A stretch of 48,179 nucleotides of DNA from the NCBI RefSeq assembly GCF_000834635.1, contig NZ_JXQV01000041.1, positions 1 to 48,179 of the forward strand, read 5' to 3'. The notes under the pieces are model-generated. The model worked only from the letters and a program-made list of their open reading frames with translations, made no database searches and was not told the DNA's origin. Origin of the DNA: Agrobacterium tumefaciens. GTDB lineage: Bacteria > Pseudomonadota > Alphaproteobacteria > Rhizobiales > Rhizobiaceae. Position 1 is the stretch's first letter. Each line of letters starts with the position of its first letter. The translations under genes were made by a program, and so were the position numbers. Below, one piece after another: positions 34,121 to 43,056 of this stretch.

Positions 34121-37100
34121 TTGATCTCGGACAGGTGTGATTTGTCGGACCTTATTATCATAGACTTGGATTCCATCGGCCATCCGTCCTTGGCTTCTTC
34201 TTCCGAGGGGTTCATTCAAGTGGAGGCGCGGCAACAAGTTTTTCGCTGTTTGATAAAAGATATTCTAAAGCCAGCACTGCCAAAACCCTCTTCCGAGAGA
34301 CCAAGTGAGCTGGATGTACTGACTGATCGACGTCATGACGCACTGCTTGTTACAGCGCGCCGGGGTGAGGGCAAGACTACTTTTCTAACGCAGATATTGT
34401 CCGCAATTGCTGATCAAAGTTATAAAACGTTAGTACGAGGCACATCGAGCGCTATCGACCGGGTCCCTGAGTTATACAGCCTAGGAATCATCGATCCGAC
34501 GCTGATCGAAACAAAACAAAATATCATTGTTGTTATCATCGAGAAAATACGGAAAGCCGTGACACACCGACGAAAACACATCGTCGATGCAAACGATGAT
34601 TATCAAAGGGTCGAAGGCTCCCTGAGGAAACTTGCCCAAGGACTCTATCTTTTGGATGGTATTGGGGAGCAACTCTACGCGGGTAAAGACTGGGTAGATC
34701 CAGACTTTGTCCTAGACGAAGGCTTAGAGAATGCGGCAGCAGCCCACGATTTTGAGTTACGTTTTCGGCAGTTTATTGCTAGCGCGGTAGCGTATGTCGG
34801 GTGCGACGCATTCGTGCTTGCAATTGATGACGTGGATACGTGGTTCGAGCGAGGGTGGCCGGTACTTGAGGCCCTCAGGAAATATTTGGCTACCACGCAG
34901 CTGAAGGTAATACTTTCCGGCGATCTAGACTTGTATACACTTCTGGTGAGACGGCAGCAGTGGGATCAGATGAACCCCTCATTTCTGAGGGCTGAGCGAA
35001 TGCGTGCCAAAGTTGACGGCGACTCGGCTATGATATCGAAAATCGGTCGGATGGTGGACTCTCTCCAAGACCAGTATCTCATCAAAATCGCCCGGCCTGA
35101 AAATCGTGTTGAACTCAGGAACCTAGAATATCATGCCGATGGCGTAGGGATAGCTTTTCGGGGAGGCGACATCGTTGGATCCGTAAGCGAGCGCGAGTTT
35201 CTCTCGGGCACGATCTCCAGAGTATTCGGTGTCAGCTCTAGTAAAGACATCGAGCTGTACCGACAGCAGATCCTCCGTCTTCCCACAAGAAGCTCGCTGC
35301 AGCTTCTTGCTGCTGCTAGTCATGACAACAATGCGGCTGACGGACACTCTGTTATACTCGACACCTTGAGACACGTGTCTTGGACCGCGGTAACGTCGCT
35401 GGGACTTGACGTTAGCGAAACAAGAAATCCAAATCCTAGCGCACTTATACCTTCATTGTCTCACTGGATGGCAAAGTCACGCCTTTGGCATTCGCTCGCT
35501 CGTTGCTATCCTGACGGTGCAGAGGCTGAGAAAAACTTAGCAGCAATGTACGTGGGTGCGTCGCTGCTTGATGTATTCCAGCGCTCCCCTGGAAAGATGA
35601 TCGACTACTGGATAAAGATTTCATTGGTGAGAGAAAAACTCGACAGGGGAGAACTCGCTTATCGAAGCTCCGAAATAGAAGCACCTAGGGACTTAAAGAG
35701 TTTTATGTCACACGTCGGCGCGACAGCTTTGGAAAGCTCAGTCCAGTTTGCGAGCAGAGTCGCTTCGTGGGAGGCTACCGAAGGGGGGCGAGAAAACACC
35801 AGACAGTTGGTACGTGGAATTCGATTAAGCGGAGTATCTGTTCCACTCGGGCGGATACGAGAAACATCCCCTGCTGCACGTGAGCTATATGGTCTGGAAT
35901 ATGACGGCAAAAATGGTTTAGATAGAGAAGCCTTTCGTGCCCTAGCTACCGGCAGCCCTGAAGATAAACGTCGACTACTCGCGGGTCTCCCCCCCGCTCT
36001 CCGCGGCTTTCACCGTAAACTCAGCAGCTCCGGCTGGCAGTACGGTTCGCGCAGAGGCACGGAAGCTGCATTTCAGGTCTACTTTGCAAACGGTATCGAA
36101 GATCTCGCGAAGCGCTTGAGCGGAAGCGCGAAAAAAGTCATGTTACTCGCCCATAGCCGCGTTGTAAGCGGGCAACAGGCTGAATCCGGCAGCTATTCAC
36201 TTTTGCGGCTTTTGGGGTTCGTAGCGGATGCGCTAGAGATAGGCAGAACTCCAAATCGAAAAAACATCCAGGCCTTAGTTGATCTAGTCGCTCAATGCAC
36301 TCAACCTCGGAGTTATCCAACTCAAATAGCCCTCGGCTTCTCAAATACCGAAAGTTATTTGGAGTTCGATTCTGACAATGAGGATATTGAAGAAACCAAT
36401 TACTCTGATAGTGAGGAACTGTTCTTATTCGAGCATGTGCTTCTGAAATGGATGCAGTCTAACGAGGTCGCAACGGTCGATTTTGGACTCGCGCCTATAA
36501 CTTTAGCGCGTGTATGGACTCGCTTTACGTATACATTTGCTAACATCCGCGACGAGCTCAAGCACCGAGATAGTCGTTATCTCGGTGTCTATATGCATCG
36601 CGCCATTATTGGCTTTTTGCACGCACTCGGATTTGAGTTGATGCGCTCAGCGAATGCCAGAGCGCCAGCCAAGGCAGCTAGTAATCCTGTACGGTCTGGC
36701 GAGGTGTTTGTTCACCTCTTGAGGGATATTTATGATTCCTCCTCGCAGTTCCAAACGACTAAAGAATTCAGGTTTTTCGATCTAATATTCTCTTGCCCCT
36801 TATGGGGATTTTTCATTGCGAGAGAGGAGCACGATGAAGTGGAGAAAGTACGTAGGCTTGAGCCCAACGATAGTATCTTCCAATTCTATTACGATCGTCT
36901 ATCCAAATATCTCGATGACGCCGACTTCGCTGTGTTCAGCACTGAGTTTAGGTCATCCAAACCAGACGAAATCCCGATCGACTTCGATGGGCTATTTTTC
37001 CTGTTAAACACAGTTCAGATGCAGGGAGGTTCCGAGTTCGACCGGACCGCTGGCAGACTGTTGCGGCAAACCACTGATGCGTGGCGTAAAAGAACAAGCC

Positions 37101-37126
37101 CTGGCAAGGTGAGCCCCTCTCAGTAG
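34121..37126 (+). CDS. rdrA: RADAR system ATPase RdrA
   Basis: 1001 residues if read from TTG 34121; TTG 34142, with AGGTGTGA close upstream, is an alternative. Near the N-terminus is the P-loop ARRGEGKTTFL (79-89), with Walker B VLAIDDVDTWF (232-242) and a sensor-like LKVILSGDLDLYT (261-273). The remaining about 700 residues are helical. This ATPase-plus-long-helical architecture, followed 10 bases later by a giant split adenosine deaminase, matches RdrA of RADAR, a published anti-phage system in which RdrA rings assemble with RdrB and adenosine is converted to inosine upon infection. Family assignment rests on motif pattern and gene pair. The gene is visibly AT-richer than most of the window, suggesting transfer. 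Confidence 0.85.
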   Translation: MISDRCDLSDLIIIDLDSIGHPSLASSSEGFIQVEARQQVFRCLIKDILKPALPKPSSERPSELDVLTDRRHDALLVTARRGEGKTTFLTQILSAIADQSYKTLVRGTSSAIDRVPELYSLGIIDPTLIETKQNIIVVIIEKIRKAVTHRRKHIVDANDDYQRVEGSLRKLAQGLYLLDGIGEQLYAGKDWVDPDFVLDEGLENAAAAHDFELRFRQFIASAVAYVGCDAFVLAIDDVDTWFERGWPVLEALRKYLATTQLKVILSGDLDLYTLLVRRQQWDQMNPSFLRAERMRAKVDGDSAMISKIGRMVDSLQDQYLIKIARPENRVELRNLEYHADGVGIAFRGGDIVGSVSEREFLSGTISRVFGVSSSKDIELYRQQILRLPTRSSLQLLAAASHDNNAADGHSVILDTLRHVSWTAVTSLGLDVSETRNPNPSALIPSLSHWMAKSRLWHSLARCYPDGAEAEKNLAAMYVGASLLDVFQRSPGKMIDYWIKISLVREKLDRGELAYRSSEIEAPRDLKSFMSHVGATALESSVQFASRVASWEATEGGRENTRQLVRGIRLSGVSVPLGRIRETSPAARELYGLEYDGKNGLDREAFRALATGSPEDKRRLLAGLPPALRGFHRKLSSSGWQYGSRRGTEAAFQVYFANGIEDLAKRLSGSAKKVMLLAHSRVVSGQQAESGSYSLLRLLGFVADALEIGRTPNRKNIQALVDLVAQCTQPRSYPTQIALGFSNTESYLEFDSDNEDIEETNYSDSEELFLFEHVLLKWMQSNEVATVDFGLAPITLARVWTRFTYTFANIRDELKHRDSRYLGVYMHRAIIGFLHALGFELMRSANARAPAKAASNPVRSGEVFVHLLRDIYDSSSQFQTTKEFRFFDLIFSCPLWGFFIAREEHDEVEKVRRLEPNDSIFQFYYDRLSKYLDDADFAVFSTEFRSSKPDEIPIDFDGLFFLLNTVQMQGGSEFDRTAGRLLRQTTDAWRKRTSPGKVSPSQ

Positions 37127-37136
37127 GTAATCATTC

Positions 37137-39650
37137 ATGAGTGCGCTCATTTACCGGAAAGTTTTCGCGGATTTCGCATCCCTTCGTGATCTCGCGGAAG
37201 GGCGAATTCCCTCCCTCGAGGATGTGAAGCGTCGTATCTTCGTGGTGGAGCGGAGGTCGGACCCTTTTAGGCCAGACCACTTCTACAAAGGCTACCTTGA
37301 ACATCGCTTAGGCGAAGCTCGTTCGCTCGGCGATCTTGCTGAGCTGGTCTTAAAAGCTCTCGCGAACAACTTCATAGAAAGACGCTCTGGGCGATTATCT
37401 ATAAAGGCGTCGAAGTTTCTCGAATGGCAAAATTTACTACCAAGCATATCGCCACTAGCTGTAATCACAGCATTTCTAACGCTGGAAGGCCGCGGCCCTA
37501 CGAGAGGTATTGATCCCCGCCGATTTTTGTACAACGAGATCGGCGATACAGCGATTTTGAGCCCCGCTCTTCCCGAGTTTGAGCGTCTCGAAGAAAAATT
37601 CGGCCTCAATGAACTCCACATGCACCTAAATGGGTCGACGGAGCTCGACATTCTTTGGCTTGATGCAGTTCGGTTTCCTAAACTTTATCACGCTGAACTA
37701 ACGGCGGCGAGGCGCGGCTCTGGGCTTCCGGACGAACTCTACGATCAAATGGAGTTCAATCTCAGGCCATTTGAACTCTATCGCAGGATTCGAGCCGTAC
37801 GGCGAATTCGGCACGTGATCGCAAAAATTGGAGCAAGCGGAATTGCTTCTTGGAATCTAAGCCAACAACAGCTTGTCGAAGTGATGACTTCCAACATTGC
37901 TGACCACGACTGTGAGCTTGTTCAGGGTTTCAAGCTTTCGAAGAACCCTAGCTGTGTCGAGTTCGGGGAAATTGAGACACCGCCATTAATTGACGAAGCA
38001 GCCTTCTTATATTCTGCTATGCAGAGCTGGACCAACGGATCAACGCATGCGCGAGACTTGATAAATTTTGGACTATACTTCAATTTTCTTGTTTTGAATC
38101 AAGTAACTAGGATCGCTGTTCAACAGACAGATGAAGTTGGTTTTGATCAATTTCAAAAATACACTGTGGTTGGCAGTCGTGAAAAACTCGAACGGTCCTA
38201 CGCCGAACGGTTTCGGCAGCTTAACCGTAAGCAGCCATATACAGGTATAGCACACTTAGAGGGACGGTTTGCACCCAAAAAGACTCTTAGTGAACTCATG
38301 GCCCTCCTAGATAATATTGTTAAGGGCTACCTTGAATTTCGGGGATGCTCCGAACGACTACGATGGACTAGTTCAAGTCGCCTTCCTCGGTGTATTACCG
38401 GACCATGCGGTGGCTTCGGCTGCGAAACGCCAAAGCGTGGGAGAGATGACACTGAATTCGCTTTGGTTGCTCACTTCATTAAGCGGACGAGCAAGCAGAA
38501 AGGGCGTCACGGCCAAGCAAGAGATACCCAAGCTAGAAGTGACGCTCTACTGCAGGCACGTCTACTGCGCTATGTAATTCGTAGGTCGCCAGCCGCGCGT
38601 CAGCTTATACGCGGAGTCGATGCTGCGGCGAACGAGCTTCACGCTCCTCCAGAGGCCTTCGCGCCGGCTTTCCGCCTCCTGCGAATGGGCTCGATCGACC
38701 ATTCGACTTATCATGTGGGCGAGGACTTCTTGCACCTTGTCTCCGGCATACGTGCTACTGTTGAGGCTGTTCGGTTTCTGTCTCTCGGAGTAGGAGATAG
38801 AGTTGGTCACGCCACGGCTCTTGGCATATCGCCTAAATTGTGGCTACGCCGAACCGGCGAGAGAATTATTCTTCCAAGCTCTCAGTGGCTCGATAATTTA
38901 GTGTTTGCTGGCTATCTCTTGGTTAGTCACCCCGAGCATGCCGCGCTCGTGCAGCGCATTCAACGTGACGTAAGCACACTATCTGCTGCCGTTTTTGGTC
39001 GTGAGAAGAGCATCGCTATCCTCGATCAGGAATGGCGTTTGAGACATTTAGACATTCTTACGATTCTGAGATTGGAGCGCGAAACAGGCGCGGGACATGA
39101 CAGTGATCTAATGGCGCAAGCTGCAAATGATCTCCTCCAAACTGTCGCTGATCCGGCAGTGCGCGCGGAGTTAAATCTTATCCGAAAGGCTGCCACTGAG
39201 GAGCGAGCAGCATATCAGCTTTTTAGACAAAGGCACCGTAAAGAGGATTTCAACTGTAAGCCAATCGAGATAGACACGGCGTACTTTCCAGAGTCTGCTC
39301 TTTTAGCTCTTCAAGAACTGGCGCTGCAAGAACTCAATTCGGCGGGAGTAGCCATAGAAACACTCCCAACCAGCAATGTTAGGATAAGCCTGTACAAAGA
39401 TCACACGGAGCACCACGTCTTTAGATGGCTGGGTCTAGCAGAAGAACCCGTGTTGTCGAAGCCAACAATATGTGTGGGCAGTGACGATACCGGAATATTT
39501 GCAACTAGCATTCACAATGAATACGCGCTCCTAATCCACGTTTTAACTACCAAGTATGGTAAAACGGCGTCGGAAGCCACTGACTTAATATGGAAGTTGA
39601 ACGAAACAGGCGCTGCGCGGCGGTTCCGGCCCTTGCGTACTATCCCTTGA
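37137..39650 (+). CDS. rdrB: RADAR system adenosine deaminase RdrB
   Basis: 837 residues. The adenosine-deaminase metal and catalytic motifs are present but widely spaced: HxH in NELHMHLNGSTEL (His161, His163), the catalytic Glu region YHVGEDFLHLVSGIRA at about 525, the third His in GDRVGHATALGI at about 555, and the Asp pair in VGSDDTGIFATS at about 783. A large insertion separates the first motif from the rest, as in RdrB. RdrB forms a shell that deaminates adenosine (RNA and/or nucleotides) during phage infection together with RdrA. The ATG is 10 bases after rdrA; ribosome site GTAGGTAATC. The segment about 400-450 is the least family-like part but the frame stays open. Confidence 0.88.
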   Translation: MSALIYRKVFADFASLRDLAEGRIPSLEDVKRRIFVVERRSDPFRPDHFYKGYLEHRLGEARSLGDLAELVLKALANNFIERRSGRLSIKASKFLEWQNLLPSISPLAVITAFLTLEGRGPTRGIDPRRFLYNEIGDTAILSPALPEFERLEEKFGLNELHMHLNGSTELDILWLDAVRFPKLYHAELTAARRGSGLPDELYDQMEFNLRPFELYRRIRAVRRIRHVIAKIGASGIASWNLSQQQLVEVMTSNIADHDCELVQGFKLSKNPSCVEFGEIETPPLIDEAAFLYSAMQSWTNGSTHARDLINFGLYFNFLVLNQVTRIAVQQTDEVGFDQFQKYTVVGSREKLERSYAERFRQLNRKQPYTGIAHLEGRFAPKKTLSELMALLDNIVKGYLEFRGCSERLRWTSSSRLPRCITGPCGGFGCETPKRGRDDTEFALVAHFIKRTSKQKGRHGQARDTQARSDALLQARLLRYVIRRSPAARQLIRGVDAAANELHAPPEAFAPAFRLLRMGSIDHSTYHVGEDFLHLVSGIRATVEAVRFLSLGVGDRVGHATALGISPKLWLRRTGERIILPSSQWLDNLVFAGYLLVSHPEHAALVQRIQRDVSTLSAAVFGREKSIAILDQEWRLRHLDILTILRLERETGAGHDSDLMAQAANDLLQTVADPAVRAELNLIRKAATEERAAYQLFRQRHRKEDFNCKPIEIDTAYFPESALLALQELALQELNSAGVAIETLPTSNVRISLYKDHTEHHVFRWLGLAEEPVLSKPTICVGSDDTGIFATSIHNEYALLIHVLTTKYGKTASEATDLIWKLNETGAARRFRPLRTIP

Positions 39651-39745
39651 TTGGAAGGCGATCAAGGAGTTGACTTGCTAGCCTATGCCGCAGTGGGCCT
39701 CGATCGCCAGTATTTTACCCTGACACCCCCTGCAAAATAACACTT

Positions 39746-40093
39746 TCAGCCCGTGCGATGAGGCGCTGACGTCCATGTCGGTCGCCGCCAGTCGATCCCC
39801 TCTACGAGCATCGACAACTGAGCCTGCGTCAGATGCACAACGCCATCTTTGGCCGCCGGCCAGGGGAAGTATCCGCGTTCCAAAACCTTAAAAAACAGGC
39901 AAAACCCCTGGCCGTCCCACCATAAAAGCTTGATCCGGTCGGCGCGCCTGCCGCGGAACCCGAAGATCGCGCCAGAACCAGGCGCTTGCCTGATCACCCC
40001 CTCGACCAGTGCAGACAAACCGTCGATACCGCGAAGCATGTCAGTCACTCCGCAGGCCAGATAAACCTGTACATTCCCTGACGGCCCGATCAT
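39746..40093 (-). CDS. tnpB: IS66-family TnpB accessory protein
   Basis: 115 residues from ATG 40093, whose ATGA overlaps the tnpA stop. It has the TnpB pattern: VQVYLACGVTDMLRGIDGLS, GAIFGFRGRRADRIKLLWWD, GFCLFFKVLERGYFPWP and LTQAQLSMLVEGIDWRRP. TnpB is required with TnpA for IS66 transposition, although its biochemical role is unclear. No tnpC follows on the left (rdrB ends 95 bases away), so this IS66 copy is truncated. Confidence 0.93.
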   Translation of the reverse strand: MIGPSGNVQVYLACGVTDMLRGIDGLSALVEGVIRQAPGSGAIFGFRGRRADRIKLLWWDGQGFCLFFKVLERGYFPWPAAKDGVVHLTQAQLSMLVEGIDWRRPTWTSAPHRTG

Positions 40094-40452
40094 GCCGCCT
40101 CCACGCAAGCGACGAGCGGGCCGAGCAGTTTCAACTCAACGTCAACAGGAACCTTCAAACTCCGACCGTTTCGAAGCAAGATCTCGACGATCGCCAGCCT
40201 CGTTGCCGTCGTAGACGCCTGACTTACGCCAAACTCCTCCACGATTTCCACTGGAAGGAACACCGTCGGTCGATCAACATAGTTGAACGATTTTCGCCAC
40301 AAGCGGATCTGGCCAGGATGAACGTCATGCCGGCGCGCCACGTCACCAATGCGAGCACCCGGCTCATCAGCTTCCGCCAGTATCCTCAGCCTCGCCTCGT
40401 CCGACCAGCGCCGTCTGCGCTCGGTACCGGACATGATCTCCATGCGGGCCAT
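40090..40452 (-). CDS. tnpA: IS66-family TnpA protein
   Basis: 120 residues. The N-terminal helix-turn-helix is the standard IS66 TnpA/InsA type: RRRRWSDEARLRILAEADEP, IGDVARRHDVHPGQIRLWRK. The C-terminal part is VDVELKLLGPLVACVEAA. It overlaps tnpB by four bases. No GTAAGCG-type end was seen upstream, so the element's right end is also missing. The start could be one of several nearby ATG codons (40452 or 40437). Confidence 0.92.
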   Translation of the reverse strand: MARMEIMSGTERRRRWSDEARLRILAEADEPGARIGDVARRHDVHPGQIRLWRKSFNYVDRPTVFLPVEIVEEFGVSQASTTATRLAIVEILLRNGRSLKVPVDVELKLLGPLVACVEAA

Positions 40453-40580
40453 GAAACCTCTTTGCTCTGGTATTTATGTCAGCACTAATGCTGGTTCTAA
40501 TGCCAGAACATCGCCTGATTTGCCCGATCAGCAAAAACAGCTCACCGGAGGCTCACGAACATCAAATGCCGAGCGGTCGA

Positions 40581-41243
40581 TCACAAGAACATCTCGAACG
40601 GAACCTCCCGGAAGGGCACAGCGTAGTGTGAGGCGAAATCCAGTGTGCGAATGGTCGCGCCGACCACACGCCGCGCCTCGCGGCGCCAGTCTTCCTTTGG
40701 CGTGATCGCTGCCGCGGCGAGGACGAGGGCGGCATATGAGCCGTCCTGCAGCAGGTAGAGTGCGATCTCGACCAGAGCCCGAGCCGCTTCCTCCCGCATA
40801 GGGCCGTCTCCTTCGAGAGCGAGTTCGGTCAAACCCTCGATCTGCTGTCTCGGAAACGAGTTCGGCAGTTCCTTGAGGGTGGATCCGATAGGCGTGTCGA
40901 GATGGACATTTCGAACTTGCGGCTGAGATAGGGCTCCCCGGATGAGCCTAAATCGAACAGCGGGATCGCTATGCTCGATAAAAAGATCGTGCAGGACCGG
41001 AATTGGAACTTCCGGTTCTTCTTTCGCTCGATTCTCGAGAAGGTACAGCCAAGCCGATGGAGACAGGTCGTCCGACCTCATGCCGTCAAAGGTCTCTATC
41101 GGAAGGGTATGTCCAGGCTCGACACCAAGCCGCGCTGCGAGCTCAGCGAATTCGATGCCAACTCCGTCGGACTCTGCGCGCGATGCATCTGGATCGACGA
41201 GGGCCTCGAGAAGGCGACGGCCGAGGAGAAGTTCGCTTGTCAT
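40581..41243 (-). CDS. Third gene of an uncharacterised three-gene operon, 220 aa
   Basis: Start ATG 41243 forms an ATGA overlap with the stop of the upstream gene, which decides the start over an open extension to 41477. The protein (MTSELLLGRRLLEALVDPDA...) is almost wholly helical and acidic in the first half, with helix-pair spacing reminiscent of HEAT-like repeats (IPVLHDLFIEHSDPAVRFRL, EGLTELALEGDGPMREEAAR). The Ala-rich segment AALVLAAAAI is probably a buried helix, not a membrane span. No catalytic motif was seen, so a scaffold, immunity or partner role is possible. It is translationally coupled to the 256-aa protein. Confidence 0.7.
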   Translation of the reverse strand: MTSELLLGRRLLEALVDPDASRAESDGVGIEFAELAARLGVEPGHTLPIETFDGMRSDDLSPSAWLYLLENRAKEEPEVPIPVLHDLFIEHSDPAVRFRLIRGALSQPQVRNVHLDTPIGSTLKELPNSFPRQQIEGLTELALEGDGPMREEAARALVEIALYLLQDGSYAALVLAAAAITPKEDWRREARRVVGATIRTLDFASHYAVPFREVPFEMFL

Positions 41244-42010
41244 GCGCCCACCCAAAGAAGCTGTCGCGAGACATATGCGTTCAGAATGTCGACCGGGGTC
41301 GGCAACATCGTGGCCAGAGTTGGCGTCGGGCCGATCAACGCGTTGCGTCGAATACCTGACAGGGTCGGCTCGAACTCCTCGGCGAGGATGACGGTCAGCT
41401 GAGCCTCTACAACCCTGGTCGCAGTGACTCCGCTTGCCAGTTTGCCAGGCGCTGACCATTCTGAAATGGCGAGCCACCGATCATGAACCCGGTTGGTGTA
41501 CCGATTGTGGAACTCGTCCGGTCGGAAGACGACAACGTCGATGCCGAAGCGCTCTTTGAACAAGGTCCGCAACAAATGATTGGCCCAATTGGCGTGGGCC
41601 GTAAGAGTCAGCATTGGATAGAGCGGCTGCTGCTGAGCCCACGCCACGTAGAGATTGGCAACCGCCTGATCTGTCGCGTCGAAGATTTTCCAACCACTCG
41701 TCGAGGGGATTTGGGCGACGATCCCGCATCGACCGTAAATAGCACCCGATATCGGATACGCGATTGGGCATGCGTAGACACCCGGCCCCCAGGTAAACCC
41801 GGGGCTTGGCGACACATAGAGGCCAATCGCCCCTTTGCTGTTGGGCCCCGGTGGATATCGGCCGCCATGCTTCGCCGCGCAATATTTAATAACCGTTTGG
41901 CTTTCATTAGGTCCCCGTCCCGGGGCTGCATTAGCCGCGTAGCCGATCGCGCTTGCCTGCCCGATTGCCGCCTCGATCTCCAGATCAACCGTAGTTGGTT
42001 TTCCATTCAT
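41240..42010 (-). CDS. Second gene of an uncharacterised three-gene operon, 256 aa, possible ADP-ribosyltransferase-like enzyme
   Basis: Start ATG 42010 has an ATGA overlap with the preceding stop; a longer frame from 42046 is less likely. Distinctive segment about 60-105: GAIGLYVSPSPGFTWGPGVY then ACPIAYPISGAIYGRCGIVA and WKIFDATD. The G-Y-S...G-pGVY...YG pattern resembles short-loop nucleotide-transferase folds such as ADP-ribosyltransferases, but I cannot match a family firmly. About 140-180 is helical (LTLTAHANWANHLLRTLFKE), followed by FGIDVVVFRPDEF. No signal peptide. It is the most enzyme-like member of the operon and is coupled at both ends to its neighbours, suggesting a complex of fixed stoichiometry. 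Confidence 0.7.
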   Translation of the reverse strand: MNGKPTTVDLEIEAAIGQASAIGYAANAAPGRGPNESQTVIKYCAAKHGGRYPPGPNSKGAIGLYVSPSPGFTWGPGVYACPIAYPISGAIYGRCGIVAQIPSTSGWKIFDATDQAVANLYVAWAQQQPLYPMLTLTAHANWANHLLRTLFKERFGIDVVVFRPDEFHNRYTNRVHDRWLAISEWSAPGKLASGVTATRVVEAQLTVILAEEFEPTLSGIRRNALIGPTPTLATMLPTPVDILNAYVSRQLLWVGA

Positions 42011-43056
42011 GGCTGTGTTCCATAACGGGTTCGGATGCGTGACCACACGTCACCTTGGCTACCGCCGGCACTCATCGAAACGAGGGGCGTTGCAGTCATA
42101 GGACCACTGGGTGGGTGAAAGGTGGGATTGAGGCACCACGCAGGAAGGATGATTGGAACGGTCGCACCGGCGGCCACCATCGCGCTTGCCCCTTGCGCAA
42201 TCGCGAGATTTTGGTGGGTTGCCCCCATCACAGGCTGTTGGAAAACCGCACCGGTCGGAATGACAACCGGTGGATCCTCCAGACCCTCAAGGATCAGGCC
42301 GATGCCAAATTGGATGCCTTTCTCCTGCCATTCCATCGCTTGCTCCAGATAAGCGTCGACGTCGAACTTGAGCTCGTGCATCGCGAAAAATTCATCAAGG
42401 TCGCTGGACGACCCAAGACTGAAGCCGACCGCATGGGCGGCAATAACGCCTTTCTGCCTCCAAGAGACAATTCCCTCCTCGCCCTCATCAACTTTGAACC
42501 CGAGCGCCTCAGGACCGGCAACGATAATCTGATCAGACAGTCCTTCTGCGTCTGCTGCTTCGATACCGGCCGCATAGAGCGCGTTTGCGCCCCCGATGTC
42601 CGGATCTGCGAACTGGCCGAAGTACTGAGAGGGCGCTTCCAAGACCTGATCTATGGCCACCGGACGGCCGCCGAAGATATACCGGCTCTTCATCACGGGC
42701 TTGAATATGTCCAAGGGGGGACCCTCGGACCTCCTCCTGTCAGGCTGGATGAGTCCGCCAAGTTTTCCGACCGTCGCAGCGAGCTCAGGGCTTGCTACGA
42801 GAAGGTGCCACCATTCCCCTGGGACCCAGAGGAGATCGTCCGGAAGCGCCGTTGCCATGTATGCGGCACTTCTGAGAGAACGGCGCGCAATTAGGTCGAG
42901 CGTGAGTGCTAGAACACCTTCATCGGGGTTCTCGACCACGATCAGTGGGGGGCGGACTAGTATGTGCGAAGGGTCTGCACTATTCTCTTTGAGGGTCGAC
43001 AGCACGAAAGATATCGCGGCCTCGCCCTCTCCAAGGTGCCAGTACAAGACCGTCAT
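42007..43056 (-). CDS. First gene of an uncharacterised three-gene operon, 349 aa
   Basis: Start ATG 43056 is preceded by GAGGTAGC at good spacing; an ATG at 43074 lacks one. The product begins MTVLYWHLGEGEAAISFVLS. The first 110 residues are alpha/beta (PPLIVVENPDEGVLALTLDL), and the middle contains QIIVAGPEALGFKVDEG. The C-terminus carries a characteristic motif with a Cys and prolines: TVPIILPAWCLNPTFHPPSG followed by PMTATPLVSM. I recall similar Cys-Leu-Asn/Pro-rich endings in uncharacterised bacterial proteins but cannot name the family. No membrane segment is evident. It is the promoter-proximal gene, divergent from the SIR2 gene across a 531-bp spacer. Confidence 0.7.
   Translation of the reverse strand: MTVLYWHLGEGEAAISFVLSTLKENSADPSHILVRPPLIVVENPDEGVLALTLDLIARRSLRSAAYMATALPDDLLWVPGEWWHLLVASPELAATVGKLGGLIQPDRRRSEGPPLDIFKPVMKSRYIFGGRPVAIDQVLEAPSQYFGQFADPDIGGANALYAAGIEAADAEGLSDQIIVAGPEALGFKVDEGEEGIVSWRQKGVIAAHAVGFSLGSSSDLDEFFAMHELKFDVDAYLEQAMEWQEKGIQFGIGLILEGLEDPPVVIPTGAVFQQPVMGATHQNLAIAQGASAMVAAGATVPIILPAWCLNPTFHPPSGPMTATPLVSMSAGGSQGDVWSRIRTRYGTQP

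Noticed and set aside
40453..40580. GTAAGCG-type right end for the IS66 tnpA-tnpB remnant
   Set aside because: The expected CGCTTAC sequence was not found upstream of tnpA, so this copy seems truncated at that side too.
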